Positions 53,092 through 63,141 of a stretch of DNA of 64,000 nucleotides are shown one piece after another. Source of the stretch: Photobacterium aquae (lineage in GTDB: Bacteria; Pseudomonadota; Gammaproteobacteria; Enterobacterales; Vibrionaceae); assembly GCF_001029445.1 (NCBI RefSeq), contig NZ_LDOT01000016.1, positions 1 through 64,000 on the forward strand, in the 5' to 3' direction. Position 1 is the stretch's first letter. Each line of letters opens with the position of its first letter. The position numbers were made by a program, and so were the translations under genes. The notes under the pieces were generated by a model. The model was given only the letters and a program-made list of their open reading frames with translations, was not told the DNA's origin and made no database searches.

Positions 53092-53757
53092 ATGGCAAAA
53101 AAGCAGGTAGCAATCGGATTGATGTTGGCAGTTTTACCTTATCAGGCATGGTGTGGTGAGGCTGACGATGCTGTTGTTGAAGCAGTGGAAAATGGAAACC
53201 AGTACTTTGTCTCACTTCGCGCTGGCGGGAGTCTGATTGGTAATGATGACAGTGCTAAGTTAGTCTGTGGGCAAGTTGTGGATACGGACGATGGCGGCAT
53301 TGGCGGTTTTGCCGGTGTAGATGCAGGGGTGTACCTCCATAATAGCCAGAATCGGGTGTATTACAGTTATGAATACCATAAAGCGACGACACAATTTGCT
53401 GGTAAAGATGCGTATGACACGGTGTCTAGTTTGCATCTGATCAACGCTGATTATTTGTTCCGTACTGAGAAATCGTTACAGCCTTTTGTCGGCCTGCATT
53501 TTGGTTATGCCTTTAGCAAAACCGAGTCTGATTTTCCCGGAGAGTTTGACGATAATGGTTTGGTGTTTGGTCTTCAAACCGGTATTGGCTGGCAGGTTAT
53601 GAGAGATCTTTCCTTAGAGGTTGGTTTGCGTCATAGCGTGTTGCCTGCAGAGCGGGAGTCATGGCAAGCCGAAGATGCCAATGGCGCTCCGGTTGAGGTG
53701 CACTCTCAGTTAAAAGGGATAACATCGGCTTATGCGGGAGTGACGTATCGATTTTAG
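53092..53757 (+). CDS. outer-membrane beta-barrel protein
   Basis: The 221-residue protein has a short signal peptide (AIGLMLAVLPYQAWCGE), the pattern FVSLRAGGS, repeated amphipathic strands and the C-terminal YAGVTYRF. It is an OmpW/OmpA-like small barrel. Start at 53092 follows AGGTGAG. Confidence 0.78.
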   Translation: MAKKQVAIGLMLAVLPYQAWCGEADDAVVEAVENGNQYFVSLRAGGSLIGNDDSAKLVCGQVVDTDDGGIGGFAGVDAGVYLHNSQNRVYYSYEYHKATTQFAGKDAYDTVSSLHLINADYLFRTEKSLQPFVGLHFGYAFSKTESDFPGEFDDNGLVFGLQTGIGWQVMRDLSLEVGLRHSVLPAERESWQAEDANGAPVEVHSQLKGITSAYAGVTYRF

Positions 53758-53910
53758 TGGTTAGTATCGTTGACGTTTGGCGATAACTTGTCCATTTAAT
53801 TCAGTATCTTAAGATGGTTGATAGGGTTTTTTAGTATTCCTTGGCGGTTTACTCTTTGATGCAGCTGCGTATAATGCTTTGCCGAAGTGAGAATCAATAA
53901 GGACTTCACG

Positions 53911-54801
53911 TTGAAGCTATTTGTAAGAGACCTGACGGTTGTAGATGCGTCATATCTGTGCCCGACGCGTGGTATGGTAGGTGAAAGCTGGATCCTGGAT
54001 GTAGTGATGTCCGGTGAACTCAATGAAATGAGTATGGTGCTTGATTTCAGTCGGGTAAAAAAACAGATCAAACACATCGTGGATGAATTTGTTGATCACC
54101 GTTTGATTATTCCAGCAAAGAACGCGGCTATCTCGATCGGGCAGAGTACGTCTGGATATCAGACCGTGGATTTGGATCGTGGTGATAAAAGTATTTATTT
54201 ACATTGTCCAGAGCAGGCGTATTGCATTATTGATTCTGACGAAGTCACTATTGATTCGGTTACGCAGCATATTTGCAAAGTGTTGCAAGGCCAGTTACCT
54301 GAAAATGTTCAGGGCCTTGAAATTACACTTCGTCATGAAAAGATAGACGGCGCGTTTTACCACTACAGCCACGGCTTGAAAAAACATGACGGTAATTGTC
54401 AGCGCATTGCCCATGGTCACCGTTCGCCGGTAGAACTGTTTGTTGATGGGCAACGTGATGCCGAACTTGAAGCCAAATGGGCCGAGCGTTGGCAGGATAT
54501 TTACCTTGGCAGCGAGGAAGATCGTTGCCCAGTGTCAGAGCTGACTCTGAGTGATGCCGCGAAAGGTGTCGTAACCGACGAGGCATATTTCGGTTTCCGC
54601 TATACCGCCCCTCAGGGCGAGTTTGAATTGGCAATTGCCCAATCTGAAACTGAAATCTTGCCAACAGATACAACAGTAGAGTTGTTGGCCAGTTATATTG
54701 CAGAGCAAGCAAGCTGCTGGGTCGACGCGGGCAAGTCAATTGACGTTGTTGCCTATGAGGGGGTCGGCAAAGGTGCCATGGCCTCTGTGGTGGCTCGCTA
54801 A
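53911..54801 (+). CDS. duplicated 6-pyruvoyl-tetrahydropterin synthase/QueD-like protein
   Basis: The 296-residue protein has two halves of the T-fold. The first (residues 1-90) keeps MVLDFSRVK and VDHRLI but has lost the zinc histidines (SYLC and VGESW where H-x..HGH is usual). The second (residues about 135-290) keeps SHGLKKHDGNCQRIAHGHRS with zinc ligands and catalytic Cys. Start TTG at 53911 follows AAGGA. Likely 6-carboxytetrahydropterin synthase-type activity in queuosine/pterin metabolism, with complementary halves. Confidence 0.72.
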   Translation: MKLFVRDLTVVDASYLCPTRGMVGESWILDVVMSGELNEMSMVLDFSRVKKQIKHIVDEFVDHRLIIPAKNAAISIGQSTSGYQTVDLDRGDKSIYLHCPEQAYCIIDSDEVTIDSVTQHICKVLQGQLPENVQGLEITLRHEKIDGAFYHYSHGLKKHDGNCQRIAHGHRSPVELFVDGQRDAELEAKWAERWQDIYLGSEEDRCPVSELTLSDAAKGVVTDEAYFGFRYTAPQGEFELAIAQSETEILPTDTTVELLASYIAEQASCWVDAGKSIDVVAYEGVGKGAMASVVAR

Positions 54802-54827
54802 CTCGACCTTATTATTGAATACTCTCC

Positions 54828-54856
54828 AAGCCCCGTTCATACGGGGCTTATTTTTA
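54828..54856 (+). terminator. terminator after the QueD-like gene
   Basis: AAGCCCCGT, loop and ACGGGGCTT followed by ATTTTTA. Confidence 0.88.
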
Positions 54857-54895
54857 TCTGCTTTTTATCCGATTTAGCCTTTAAGCGAGAGATGA

Positions 54896-56476
54896 TTAGA
54901 GCTGGTTTTCAATGGGTAGGATGCTTGCCAACCAAGCCCCGAGTCGTAGCCAGACACTTGCATCGGGTTCATTGTCATAGGTAATGTTGGCAAAATCATT
55001 GTGCCACAGGATGTCACCTTGTTCATTGAGACTGAGGCGATAGGTGCTTTTTTGTAAGTTATCGTCCAGTTCGCTAAATGCGGCATCAATAAACTCCGGA
55101 GAGTGAACCAGCACGCCCATTTCGGTATTGATAAACGCCGAGCGTGGGTCGAAATTGAATGAACCGACAAAAATTTCCTGGTCGTCGATAATGAAGGTCT
55201 TGGCATGGAGGCTGGTGCGTGAACTGCCTAGCCATGAGCGTTTCTTTTTGAGTTTCGGATCGACTTTGACTTCATACAGGGCGATACCGGCTTCGAGCAG
55301 CTGCGCGCGGTATTTTGCATACCAGCCATGAACAGCGAAAACATCATTTGAGGCGAGCGAGTTGGTGATAATGATGATGTTAAGACCATTTTGGGCGGCG
55401 GCAACCAAGGCATCTGTCCCTGACTGAGTTGGGACAAAGTAGGGGGAGACCAAAAAGAAGGACGACTCGGCTTTGGTGAGGATTTGATCCAAGGCGTGGA
55501 GCATTAAGTCCGTTTCGGCTGGGTTGTAGACTTTGCTGGGCAAGTCGTAGTGGACGGAGGCACTGCCCCAGAAGAAGGTGAGGGTTTCTTCATTGAGGGC
55601 CTTGACCAGTGGTAGGTTCGTAAAACTTGCAACATAGTCCGAGTTCTTGAAATGTCGGTTGAGGCTCTCTTTCCAATGGGCGATATCGGTTTGTGATATT
55701 GAGGTAGGTTCATCGATGAGCGACTCAACAGGGGAAGCTGGTGAGCTGTTCCAATAAAGATCGAACTGTTCGCTGACATCAGGCACGGCCTTGCCTAGCA
55801 GCATGAGATCGAAGTCACCGAAATCGACGCTGTTATTGGCAGCAAGGTATTCATCGCCGATATTGCGGCCACCAACGATGGCAAAGGCGCTATCGGCGAT
55901 AAATGACTTGTTGTGCATCCGGCGGTTACTTTGGTCAAAATCTTTGACAAAGCCGAGCATTCGCATTGCTCTGTTTTCAAATGGATTAAATAGCCTTAGC
56001 TCGATATTTGGGTGGGATGACAGTGATGCCATCGCCTGATCGTTTCTGGACTGCATGTCATCGAGCAGGATACGGATCCGTACGCCACGCTCGGCGGCAA
56101 GGTAGAGGGCATAGGTCAGTAGCGAGCTGGTGGCATCATCGCGATAGATATAATACTGAAGGTCAATGGTTTTCTCTGCTTTGTGGATTAAGGCAAGGCG
56201 AGCAAGCAGGGCCTCCTGACCGTCATTGAGCGGGTAAAAACCGGTGCCTTCATTTGGAGCATGCTCCATATAGTCAACAGCAAGCCCACCGAGTGAGGTG
56301 TTTGCATCCATAGGTACGGCATAGCTGGCTTCTTTTGTGAAATCTAGCGGTGATGAGCATGCGGTCAACAACACGGTTGCAAGGAGGCAAAGAAGCCATT
56401 TTCGTGGTGTGATGGCGGGATGCCTGCTATCGCAAGATGTTTTGCGCCATCGGTAAGGAGAAGGGGGCGTGATCAT
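54896..56476 (-). CDS. phospholipase D-family lipoprotein (cardiolipin synthase-like)
   Basis: The 526-residue protein has a lipobox LLTACSS (Cys40) and two HKD motifs: HNKSFIADSAFAIVGGRNIG (about residue 188) and HAKTFIIDDQEIFVGSFNF (about residue 424). It is a periplasm-facing PLD protein of the ClsC/YmdC type, possibly making or remodelling phospholipids. No second gene (ymdB-like) is adjacent. Confidence 0.85.
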   Translation of the reverse strand: MITPPSPYRWRKTSCDSRHPAITPRKWLLCLLATVLLTACSSPLDFTKEASYAVPMDANTSLGGLAVDYMEHAPNEGTGFYPLNDGQEALLARLALIHKAEKTIDLQYYIYRDDATSSLLTYALYLAAERGVRIRILLDDMQSRNDQAMASLSSHPNIELRLFNPFENRAMRMLGFVKDFDQSNRRMHNKSFIADSAFAIVGGRNIGDEYLAANNSVDFGDFDLMLLGKAVPDVSEQFDLYWNSSPASPVESLIDEPTSISQTDIAHWKESLNRHFKNSDYVASFTNLPLVKALNEETLTFFWGSASVHYDLPSKVYNPAETDLMLHALDQILTKAESSFFLVSPYFVPTQSGTDALVAAAQNGLNIIIITNSLASNDVFAVHGWYAKYRAQLLEAGIALYEVKVDPKLKKKRSWLGSSRTSLHAKTFIIDDQEIFVGSFNFDPRSAFINTEMGVLVHSPEFIDAAFSELDDNLQKSTYRLSLNEQGDILWHNDFANITYDNEPDASVWLRLGAWLASILPIENQL

Positions 56477-56828
56477 AGGGAAGACATATCCATTTGTTTG
56501 CGTTAAACATTCCGTTGGGTATTGCTATAGCACCGAATGACTCGGTGGCTTAAAAGTACACGGTTCATAGTATACCCGAGCTCTTTCAAGATGTTTCTAT
56601 CAAAGAGACAGTATTGGTCATGCATTAAGGAACTGTTAGGCATGCCCCCAAGTGATGGTGTAGGGCATAGGATCATGCGGAAAAGAGAGGAATCATGCGA
56701 TGAATGTGAATTAAGTATTGATGCTAACGTCCAAAACATTCAGAATGACGAACTTTTCCGCTTTTTCATCTGTAAGTTGTCAGGTCAGGCGGATGAATAC
56801 CATTAGATAAACAATTGAGAATCAAAGT
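56477..56828. other. intergenic region, probable long leader of the helicase gene
   Basis: Two overlapping frames (56537-56806 plus, 56503-56739 minus) look non-coding. The region probably contains the promoters of both divergent genes and a long 5' leader, common for cold-induced DEAD-box helicases. Confidence 0.4.
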
Positions 56829-58322
56829 ATGGGTTTTACCTCGTTAGGTCTTTCTGCGCCAATCCTTAGAGCTATTCAGGAAAAGGGATACGACACACCG
56901 TCACTGATTCAGGCACAAGCGATTCCCGCTGTCCTCGAAGGCAAGGATGTTATGGCCGCAGCCCAAACAGGTACAGGTAAAACGGCAGGCTTTACGCTGC
57001 CTATTCTGGAGCGATTGAGCCAAGGTCCTCGTGTTAAGAGCAACCATGTTCGTGCATTGATCCTGACACCGACTCGTGAGTTGGCCGCACAGATCAATGA
57101 AAACGTTGTGACTTATAGCCGCCATATGCGTTTACGTTCCAGTGTTGTGTTTGGTGGGGTTAAGATCAACCCTCAAATGCTCAATTTGCGTAAAGGAAGC
57201 GATATTCTGGTTGCAACACCAGGACGCTTGATGGATCTCTACCAACAAAATGCAGTTAAATTCTCACAGCTAGAAGTGCTGGTATTGGATGAAGCTGACC
57301 GTATGTTGGATATGGGCTTTATCCGTGATATCCGTAAAATTCTGGAATTGCTGCCGAAGCAGCGTCAAAACTTGCTGTTTTCAGCGACCTTCTCTGATGA
57401 GATCCGCGAATTGGCCAAAGGTTTGGTGAATAATCCGGTAGAAATTTCGGTGACACCTGCGAACTCGACAGCAAAAACGGTTGAGCAGTGCATTTATCCT
57501 GCAGATAAGAAAAAGAAACCTGCAATGCTGGCTGAGCTGATCAAGGCCGGTAATTGGTCTCAGGTATTGGTGTTCTGTAAAATGAAGTACGGTGCCAACC
57601 GTCTTGCCGATTACCTGAACAGCCAAGGGATCACTGCTGCTGCTATTCATGGCAACAAGAGCCAAGGTGCTCGTACTCGCGCATTGGCTGATTTCAAATC
57701 TGGGCAAATTCGTGTATTGGTAGCGACAGACATTGCGGCGCGCGGTATTGATATTCCTCAGCTTCCTCAAGTGGTTAACTTTGATTTGCCGCATGTATCG
57801 GAAGATTACGTTCACCGTATTGGTCGTACCGGCCGTGCGGGTGAAGTCGGTAAAGCGATTTCTCTGGTTAGCGAAGATGAAGCTGCGGATCTGTTTGCGA
57901 TCGAGCGCTTGATCCAGCAACTACTGCCTCGTATTGATCTTGAAGGTTACAAGCCATCAAAGGCCTTGCCTGAGTCTAAGTTGGATACGCGTCCAATCAA
58001 GCCGAAAAAACCGAAGAAGCCGAAAAAACCTCGTGTTGCGGTAGAGGGTGAAGCGGGTGATGCCAAGCCAGCAGCAAACAAGCCACGTCGCAGTGGTGCT
58101 CAGCGCAATCAGTCCGGTAACAAGAAGCCAGCAAATGGCGGCCAAACCCGTAATAAACCAGCGGGTCAAAAGTCAACGGAAGGTGGCAATCGTAACACTG
58201 CGGGTCGTTCTAATGGTCGTACGTTTAAGACCACGAATGAGCAGAGTAAAGCCGGGGGCAAGCCTCGTCAGCATGCGCGTAAACCTCGTCCAGCTAGTCA
58301 AGCAAAAGCTGCACAAGCCTAA
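56829..58322 (+). CDS. DEAD-box ATP-dependent RNA helicase (RhlE type)
   Basis: The 497-residue protein has all helicase motifs: Q motif, [18 protein letters not shown] ([11 protein letters not shown]), SAT, and [10 protein letters not shown]. After residue 380 the tail is Lys/Pro/Asn-rich and repetitive ([11 protein letters not shown]), probably RNA-binding and disordered. Closest in layout to RhlE, so a role in ribosome maturation or cold adaptation is inferred. Confidence 0.92.
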   Translation: MGFTSLGLSAPILRAIQEKGYDTPSLIQAQAIPAVLEGKDVMAAAQTGTGKTAGFTLPILERLSQGPRVKSNHVRALILTPTRELAAQINENVVTYSRHMRLRSSVVFGGVKINPQMLNLRKGSDILVATPGRLMDLYQQNAVKFSQLEVLVLDEADRMLDMGFIRDIRKILELLPKQRQNLLFSATFSDEIRELAKGLVNNPVEISVTPANSTAKTVEQCIYPADKKKKPAMLAELIKAGNWSQVLVFCKMKYGANRLADYLNSQGITAAAIHGNKSQGARTRALADFKSGQIRVLVATDIAARGIDIPQLPQVVNFDLPHVSEDYVHRIGRTGRAGEVGKAISLVSEDEAADLFAIERLIQQLLPRIDLEGYKPSKALPESKLDTRPIKPKKPKKPKKPRVAVEGEAGDAKPAANKPRRSGAQRNQSGNKKPANGGQTRNKPAGQKSTEGGNRNTAGRSNGRTFKTTNEQSKAGGKPRQHARKPRPASQAKAAQA

Positions 58323-58330
58323 TTGATTTA

Positions 58331-58359
58331 AAAGCCGCTATTAATTAGCGGCTTTTTTA
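58331..58359 (+). terminator. terminator of the helicase gene
   Basis: AAAGCCGCTA and TAGCGGCTTT with T run. Confidence 0.9.
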
Positions 58360-58657
58360 TAGCAATCTATATATTTCTATCGGATTGATATCAATTTATT
58401 TCATTACCTAATTTAATTTATGAGTTTGTTTTTAATTTCCAATTCAACTTGTGTTGTCTGATTAATTACATTAAATCAAGTAATAACGTTTATTTAATAG
58501 ATTCTAGAGTTGATGTTTTTTACCAGTCTTATTATTGATGTTGTTTTTATTCATGTGATCAATGGCTTGTTTTTATATATTTCATATCTGGTCATACCTG
58601 TGATTGTTTATTTGTCTGCAATTATTCTTAGTGAATACAACAACAGAAAGGCTAGAG
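58360..58657. other. AT-rich intergenic region
   Basis: Very AT-rich, with no gene; should contain the promoter of the GH5 gene. Confidence 0.45.
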
Positions 58658-59890
58658 ATGAATAATAAAATATTTCTTAAAGATTCAGAGAAAACGTTAA
58701 CGCCAGTTGAGAAATATGGTTACTTATCAATTAATGATGATGGTTTGATTTATAGTGAATCAGCCAAGGAAGTGGTTCAGTTAAAAGGGTTGAGTTTTCA
58801 TGGGTTAGGCTTTGGCCCTGAAGATCCTGCGGTTAACCCTGTTGGACCTAAAGAGTTCGCCAACCGAAAAGCTGTGATAAATCTGGCTCAGATGTTAAAA
58901 GCTGATATTGTGCGTGCGCCTGTTTATGTTGATGAGTGGGGCGGCTTTTTCCATACGGCAACTGGGGATGATGAGAAATACTCTAACCAATCCGTAAATA
59001 GGGATAATTTATATGGCCGTGTTGCCGCTATTATCAGCGGGGCCGTTGAAGCTGGTTTATATGTCGTGATTGATTGGCATATTCTTAATGTCACGATACC
59101 CGATGAGGCGGTTGGTAATTCGGGCGCTGAGGCATATCATAAAACAAAGTATTGGCAGTCAAAATACAGCAGTCATGCACCCGTTGATCCGGATTATCCT
59201 GATATTTATGAAGATACGGTACATTTCTTCGCAACCATGAGTCGTACCTATGGGGATCTGCCGAATGTCATTTTTGAATTGGCAAATGAACCCTCCAAGG
59301 AGACGTTAGTTGAATCGTATGAGGATTGGCATAATTACGTTGAACCTTGGGCGAAAGAGATGATTGAGGTTATTCGGGCGAATGATCCTGATCCGGATCA
59401 TCCGAACTTAATTTCAGTCGGCACGCCAACATGGTCTCAGTATGTCGGTGTGGCCGCAGAAAGTTCGATTGAAGACGCTAATGTAATGTATAACGCACAT
59501 ATCTATGCCGGAAGTCATTTGTATCCAAGTGGGCCAAATGATAAGACCCTGTCAGAAGGTGAGCGGATACGCGACGAAATCATTATTGCACGTAAGGCCG
59601 GTAAGGCGGTCTTCATCTCTGAATGGGGTTCGACAACCGCAGATGGGGCAGCAACGCCTGATCGTGAGCAAGCAATGCTTTGGGATGAGTTCTTTAACCA
59701 TGAGGGTGATACCAATACCCCTACGATGTTGCTTAGCTCCTGCTATTGGAATATTTCCAGCAAAGATGAGGCATCGTCAATTTTCAATCCGGATGTGGTT
59801 GATCCGATTGGTCCATGGGTATCCAGTAACTTGTCAGAGTCAGGTGAAATTATTCGAGACATTTTACTCAATCACACAGAAGAAGATTAA
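58658..59890 (+). CDS. glycoside hydrolase family 5 protein (endoglucanase-like)
   Basis: The 410-residue protein has the GH5 core: LKADIVRAPVYV, VVIDWHI, acid/base Glu in IFELANEPS, MYNAHIYAGSH and nucleophile Glu in AVFISEWGST. Most close to Cel5A-like cellulases. The ATG at 58658 follows AAAGG. There is no signal peptide at this start; the in-frame extension from 58604 has a weakly hydrophobic lead. No binding module is present. Cytoplasmic glycan turnover or an unusual export route must be considered. Confidence 0.82.
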   Translation: MNNKIFLKDSEKTLTPVEKYGYLSINDDGLIYSESAKEVVQLKGLSFHGLGFGPEDPAVNPVGPKEFANRKAVINLAQMLKADIVRAPVYVDEWGGFFHTATGDDEKYSNQSVNRDNLYGRVAAIISGAVEAGLYVVIDWHILNVTIPDEAVGNSGAEAYHKTKYWQSKYSSHAPVDPDYPDIYEDTVHFFATMSRTYGDLPNVIFELANEPSKETLVESYEDWHNYVEPWAKEMIEVIRANDPDPDHPNLISVGTPTWSQYVGVAAESSIEDANVMYNAHIYAGSHLYPSGPNDKTLSEGERIRDEIIIARKAGKAVFISEWGSTTADGAATPDREQAMLWDEFFNHEGDTNTPTMLLSSCYWNISSKDEASSIFNPDVVDPIGPWVSSNLSESGEIIRDILLNHTEED

Positions 59891-59922
59891 GGCCAGATTT
59901 ACAATCTGAATAGTGTGTGAGA

Positions 59923-59950
59923 AAAGCCGACATCATGATGTCGGCTTTTA
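59923..59950. terminator. terminator of the GH5 gene
   Basis: AAAGCCGACATCAT and ATGATGTCGGCTTT palindrome with flanking T residues. Confidence 0.88.
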
Positions 59951-60065
59951 TTATGATGAGTGGGGCTATTGGCGAAAAGAGCAATGATGCTAGCTTGACT
60001 TGTCTTATAGCTTCATAGTTCATACTTAAAGCCAAGTAATCATGCTGATGTTAGGTAAAGCATAT

Positions 60066-61103
60066 ATGATCGTTCCATCATTAATAGACTTGGGTATGCG
60101 CCCGTTTTTCCAGCAACAGTTGTCGTTGGAAGAGCTTGAGAGTAGTGCTCTTGGTCGTGTTATTGAGCTGCACAAATCCGAGGCTGTACTTTTAGCGGGT
60201 AGTGAGGTTTTGCGCTTTAAACTGACTCCGAATCTTGAGCCGATTTGTGTCGGGGACTGGGTGGTCTTTAATGATGAGCGGCTCATCCGCGTATTGGAAA
60301 GGCAATCCCTGTTTCAGCGTAAGGCTGCCGGCAGCGCCAATGAACGCCAGCTCATCGCTGCTAATATTGATACGGTTTTCATTGTGAGTTCGCTAAACGG
60401 TGACTTTAGTCTGAACCGTATCGAGCGCTATTTGGCGTTGGCGAAAGAGACGTATGTTGAACCCGTTATTATTCTTACTAAAGCCGATCTCGCTTCGGAT
60501 GCAGATGCTATACGTGACCAAGTCCAACTGTTGGATTCGTTGCTGAGCGTGCATTGCGTGAATGCGCTCGACAGTGACGATATTGCGGTATTAAAACGCT
60601 ATTGCCAGCGTGGTAAGACACTCGCGTTTATGGGCTCATCTGGGGTGGGCAAATCGACGTTGGTTAACGGTTTGTTGGGGCATGATGCAATGGAAACTGG
60701 CGGGATTCGTGAGCAAGACAGCAAGGGGCGTCATACGACCACTTACCGTGCCATTAAATGGTTGCCAGAAGGCGGCTTGTTGATGGATACGCCGGGAATG
60801 CGAGAGCTTCAGCTTAGCGATGCCAAAGAGGGAATCAAACTGACCTTTGCCGAAATTGAATCTCTTGCGGAGCAATGTCGTTTTAGCGATTGTCAGCATA
60901 TCAATGAACCCGGCTGTGCCGTCCTTCGTGCAGTGGACACAGGCGAACTTTCAACTCGGCGATTGGATAATTTCCAAAAGTTATTGCGTGAGGAAGCCCA
61001 TAATAGCGCTACCTTGGCGCAAAAACGGGCCAAAGATCGTGCCTTTCAGAAGATGGTTAACAGCGTGCAAGAGCAAGCGCGTAGTGTGAAAAAATACCAG
61101 TAG
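60066..61103 (+). CDS. rsgA: ribosome small subunit-dependent GTPase RsgA
   Basis: The protein has the circularly permuted GTPase order: LTKADL (G4), then GSSGVGKSTLVNGL (G1), and MDTPGMRE (G3), preceded by an OB-like domain and followed by the zinc knuckle (CRFSDCQHINEPGCAV). It aids late 30S maturation. This form of about 345 residues is the second RsgA type found in vibrios, while the canonical copy usually sits next to orn or psd. The start is uncertain among 60042, 60066 and 60096. Confidence 0.88.
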   Translation: MIVPSLIDLGMRPFFQQQLSLEELESSALGRVIELHKSEAVLLAGSEVLRFKLTPNLEPICVGDWVVFNDERLIRVLERQSLFQRKAAGSANERQLIAANIDTVFIVSSLNGDFSLNRIERYLALAKETYVEPVIILTKADLASDADAIRDQVQLLDSLLSVHCVNALDSDDIAVLKRYCQRGKTLAFMGSSGVGKSTLVNGLLGHDAMETGGIREQDSKGRHTTTYRAIKWLPEGGLLMDTPGMRELQLSDAKEGIKLTFAEIESLAEQCRFSDCQHINEPGCAVLRAVDTGELSTRRLDNFQKLLREEAHNSATLAQKRAKDRAFQKMVNSVQEQARSVKKYQ

Positions 61104-61131
61104 CGGATATTGTTTTCCCAAACCATAAGAG

Positions 61132-61155
61132 AACCGACGATGAGTCGGTTTTTTT
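61132..61155 (+). terminator. terminator of rsgA
   Basis: AACCGAC, short loop and GTCGGTT with a run of T. Confidence 0.88.
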
Positions 61156-61619
61156 GAATCTTGCGGAGAGGCAGGAATTTATGGCACGAGTAAAGTGAAA
61201 ATACGAATTATGGTGTTAAGCATTTTTGTGTGTGTAATTTGGTGTGATTTATATCGCCACTTAAATGCAATGAAGTGTATTGATGGTTACGAAATGGTGT
61301 TATGGCTCACAAAAATACTTTCTCTTGAAAAGAGCTTATAACCTATCAAATTTGGATATTGATTCGGTATAAGCTTGGTGTTGTGTTTTTTTGTTTTAAA
61401 TGTTTCTGTTTTGTAGTGAAAAGGTCTTTCTGTTGTTGGCATTTTGGGCGTGTTTTGAATCAGTTACTGGTTCACATATAGATAAAGTTAAGTATATTGG
61501 TTTTAGTCCAGCAGCACAGTGAACTCAGAGCAAGTTGACTCTGTATTGTTCAAGGTCTTGAGTCGGTAAGTTGTTACCATGTATTTAGCGCTGGCGGAAT
61601 TTTACAAGGAGTAAGTATT
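61156..61619. other. long intergenic region upstream of a micro-gene
   Basis: About 460 bases, AT-rich on the left, without a gene. The last part (CAGCAGCACAGTGAACTCAGAG to GGAATTTTACAAGGAG) has higher GC and may be a transcribed leader of the micro-gene. Confidence 0.4.
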
Positions 61620-61688
61620 ATGGCAAAGCGTGTACCTAATAAACGAATTAAACAAATGCTCGATGATGTGGCTAAAGCGAAGAAGTAA
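61620..61688 (+). CDS. 22-residue basic micro-protein
   Basis: ATG at 61620 after a perfect AAGGAG at good spacing, coding MAKRVPNKRIKQMLDDVAKA plus KK and TAA. An intrinsic terminator follows 19 bases later, so the unit is compact and self-contained. The amphipathic, lysine-rich helix is not a shadow of another gene. No family recognised. Confidence 0.55.
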   Translation: MAKRVPNKRIKQMLDDVAKAKK

Positions 61689-61706
61689 TCGCCACTATTT
61701 TGAGAA

Positions 61707-61731
61707 AGGCCTCCTACATGGAGGCTTTTTT
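61707..61731 (+). terminator. terminator of the micro-gene
   Basis: GGCCTCC, five-base loop and GGAGGC followed by TTTTTTA. Confidence 0.9.
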
Positions 61732-61764
61732 ATATCTGTTTACTAGGAATGATGATCTTAACAT

Positions 61765-62358
61765 TCAGCTGAATAGAATCGGGTAGAGTGAGGCGAGCAA
61801 TAACAGTGCCATCGTTATATTGAAATATTTTGATTTTGTTTGATTTGCCAAAATAGATTGCATCTGTTTGCCAGCGTATGTCCATAGGGTCACAGAGGGG
61901 ACATTAACAAGGGCGAATATAGCGGCAATTAAAAGAACGATATGAAAATCCCCGTTGGCATTGAATAGGGATATGGTCGAAATTGCCATCGTCCAGCCTT
62001 TGGGGTTTACCCATTGGAATAAGACGGCAGAGTAGAAGCTCATCGGTTGGTACTTGCCTTCCCCGTGCAGAGCCGCTGGGCTAGTGGCTATTTTCATTGC
62101 TAAATAGAGCAAATACCCGACACTGATAATATGCAGAACAGTATAGAGCTGGGGGTAAGTGGCGAAAATACCTGAAAGCCCCGTGCCGACTATGCTTACC
62201 ATAAAGCTAAAGCCTGTGATGATGCCTAGCATATGTGGCAGCGTGCGTTTGAAACCGATATTGGCGCCTGAAGCCATTAACATAATATTGTTAGGGCCCG
62301 GTGTGACGGTGGTTGTAAAGGCAAAAATAGCGAGCGCCATAAGTTGTTGGTAATCCAT
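61765..62358 (-). CDS. LysE family amino-acid exporter
   Basis: The 197-residue protein has six helices and the LysE/RhtB motif TPGPNNIMLMASGANIGFKR near the start. It exports amino acids or homoserine-lactone-like compounds. An AsnC regulator is divergent. Confidence 0.9.
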   Translation of the reverse strand: MDYQQLMALAIFAFTTTVTPGPNNIMLMASGANIGFKRTLPHMLGIITGFSFMVSIVGTGLSGIFATYPQLYTVLHIISVGYLLYLAMKIATSPAALHGEGKYQPMSFYSAVLFQWVNPKGWTMAISTISLFNANGDFHIVLLIAAIFALVNVPSVTLWTYAGKQMQSILANQTKSKYFNITMALLLLASLYPILFS

Positions 62359-62475
62359 GATGCTTTCTCTCTAGCAATGATGATTTGAGTGCATCTGGAT
62401 ATATTAATGCTCGATAAGATGAATTATATTCACAAATAACCTTAGAATGATTTATTTGTGCAATAGAGTTGTGTG

Positions 62476-62919
62476 ATGGATAGATTTGACGAAAGAATAT
62501 TGTGCGAGCTTAAGAGCAATGGAAAGTTGACCAATGTTGAGCTGGCAGATCGGGTTGGATTGTCCCCTTCGGCAACCTTGCGCCGGGTTCAGGAGTTAGA
62601 GCGGCAGAATGTCTTAGTTGGCTATCGTGCCGTGCTCAACAAGCAGAAAATAGGTATCGGCTTTATCGCGTATGTTGCGGTTGGTTTGTCTAATCATAGC
62701 CGTAAGTCGCAGCAAGAGTTTGAAATTGCGATTTCGGCAGCCCAAGCTGTGGTAGAGTGCCATAACATCACCGGGACAAGTGAATATCTTTTGCGGGTTG
62801 AAACGCACGATCTGCCAGCCTACAAAAGGTTTCATGCCGAAATTCTAGGGGAGAGCCCCCATGTGAGTTCAATCACGACGATGGTGGTGATGGACAGCGT
62901 CAAAGACGAGCGTGGTTAA
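62476..62919 (+). CDS. Lrp/AsnC family transcriptional regulator
   Basis: The 147-residue protein has an N-terminal HTH (NVELADRVGLSPSATLRRVQ) and the RAM ligand-binding domain. The adjacent divergent LysE gene is the likely target, with control by the exported amino acid. Confidence 0.92.
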   Translation: MDRFDERILCELKSNGKLTNVELADRVGLSPSATLRRVQELERQNVLVGYRAVLNKQKIGIGFIAYVAVGLSNHSRKSQQEFEIAISAAQAVVECHNITGTSEYLLRVETHDLPAYKRFHAEILGESPHVSSITTMVVMDSVKDERG

Positions 62920-63141
62920 TGGTTGGTCTTGTAGCGAGCCTTCGGGTTACTCATGGTTCATATAGTGTATGATGGTAAATGAGCGATCAGATAATCACTT
63001 GCGGAAATAGTTCGAACTGATTTACGCAATAAAGCCATGTCAAAAAGTAATATCAGCATGAGGAATAGAAAACTCAAGCACAAACCTATAAGCCTGGTCT
63101 TGAGCTTCCAAAAATTAAATAATCTCTGCGAGAATAATAGT
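62920..63141. other. intergenic region without a gene
   Basis: AT-rich; it carries a hairpin CTCAAG...CTTGAG at about 63074-63105 between convergent genes that could terminate either one. Confidence 0.4.

Noticed and set aside
56503..56806. Overlapping opposite frames upstream of the DEAD-box helicase
   Set aside because: No ribosome site, mutual overlap and no protein-like pattern; probably the helicase leader.
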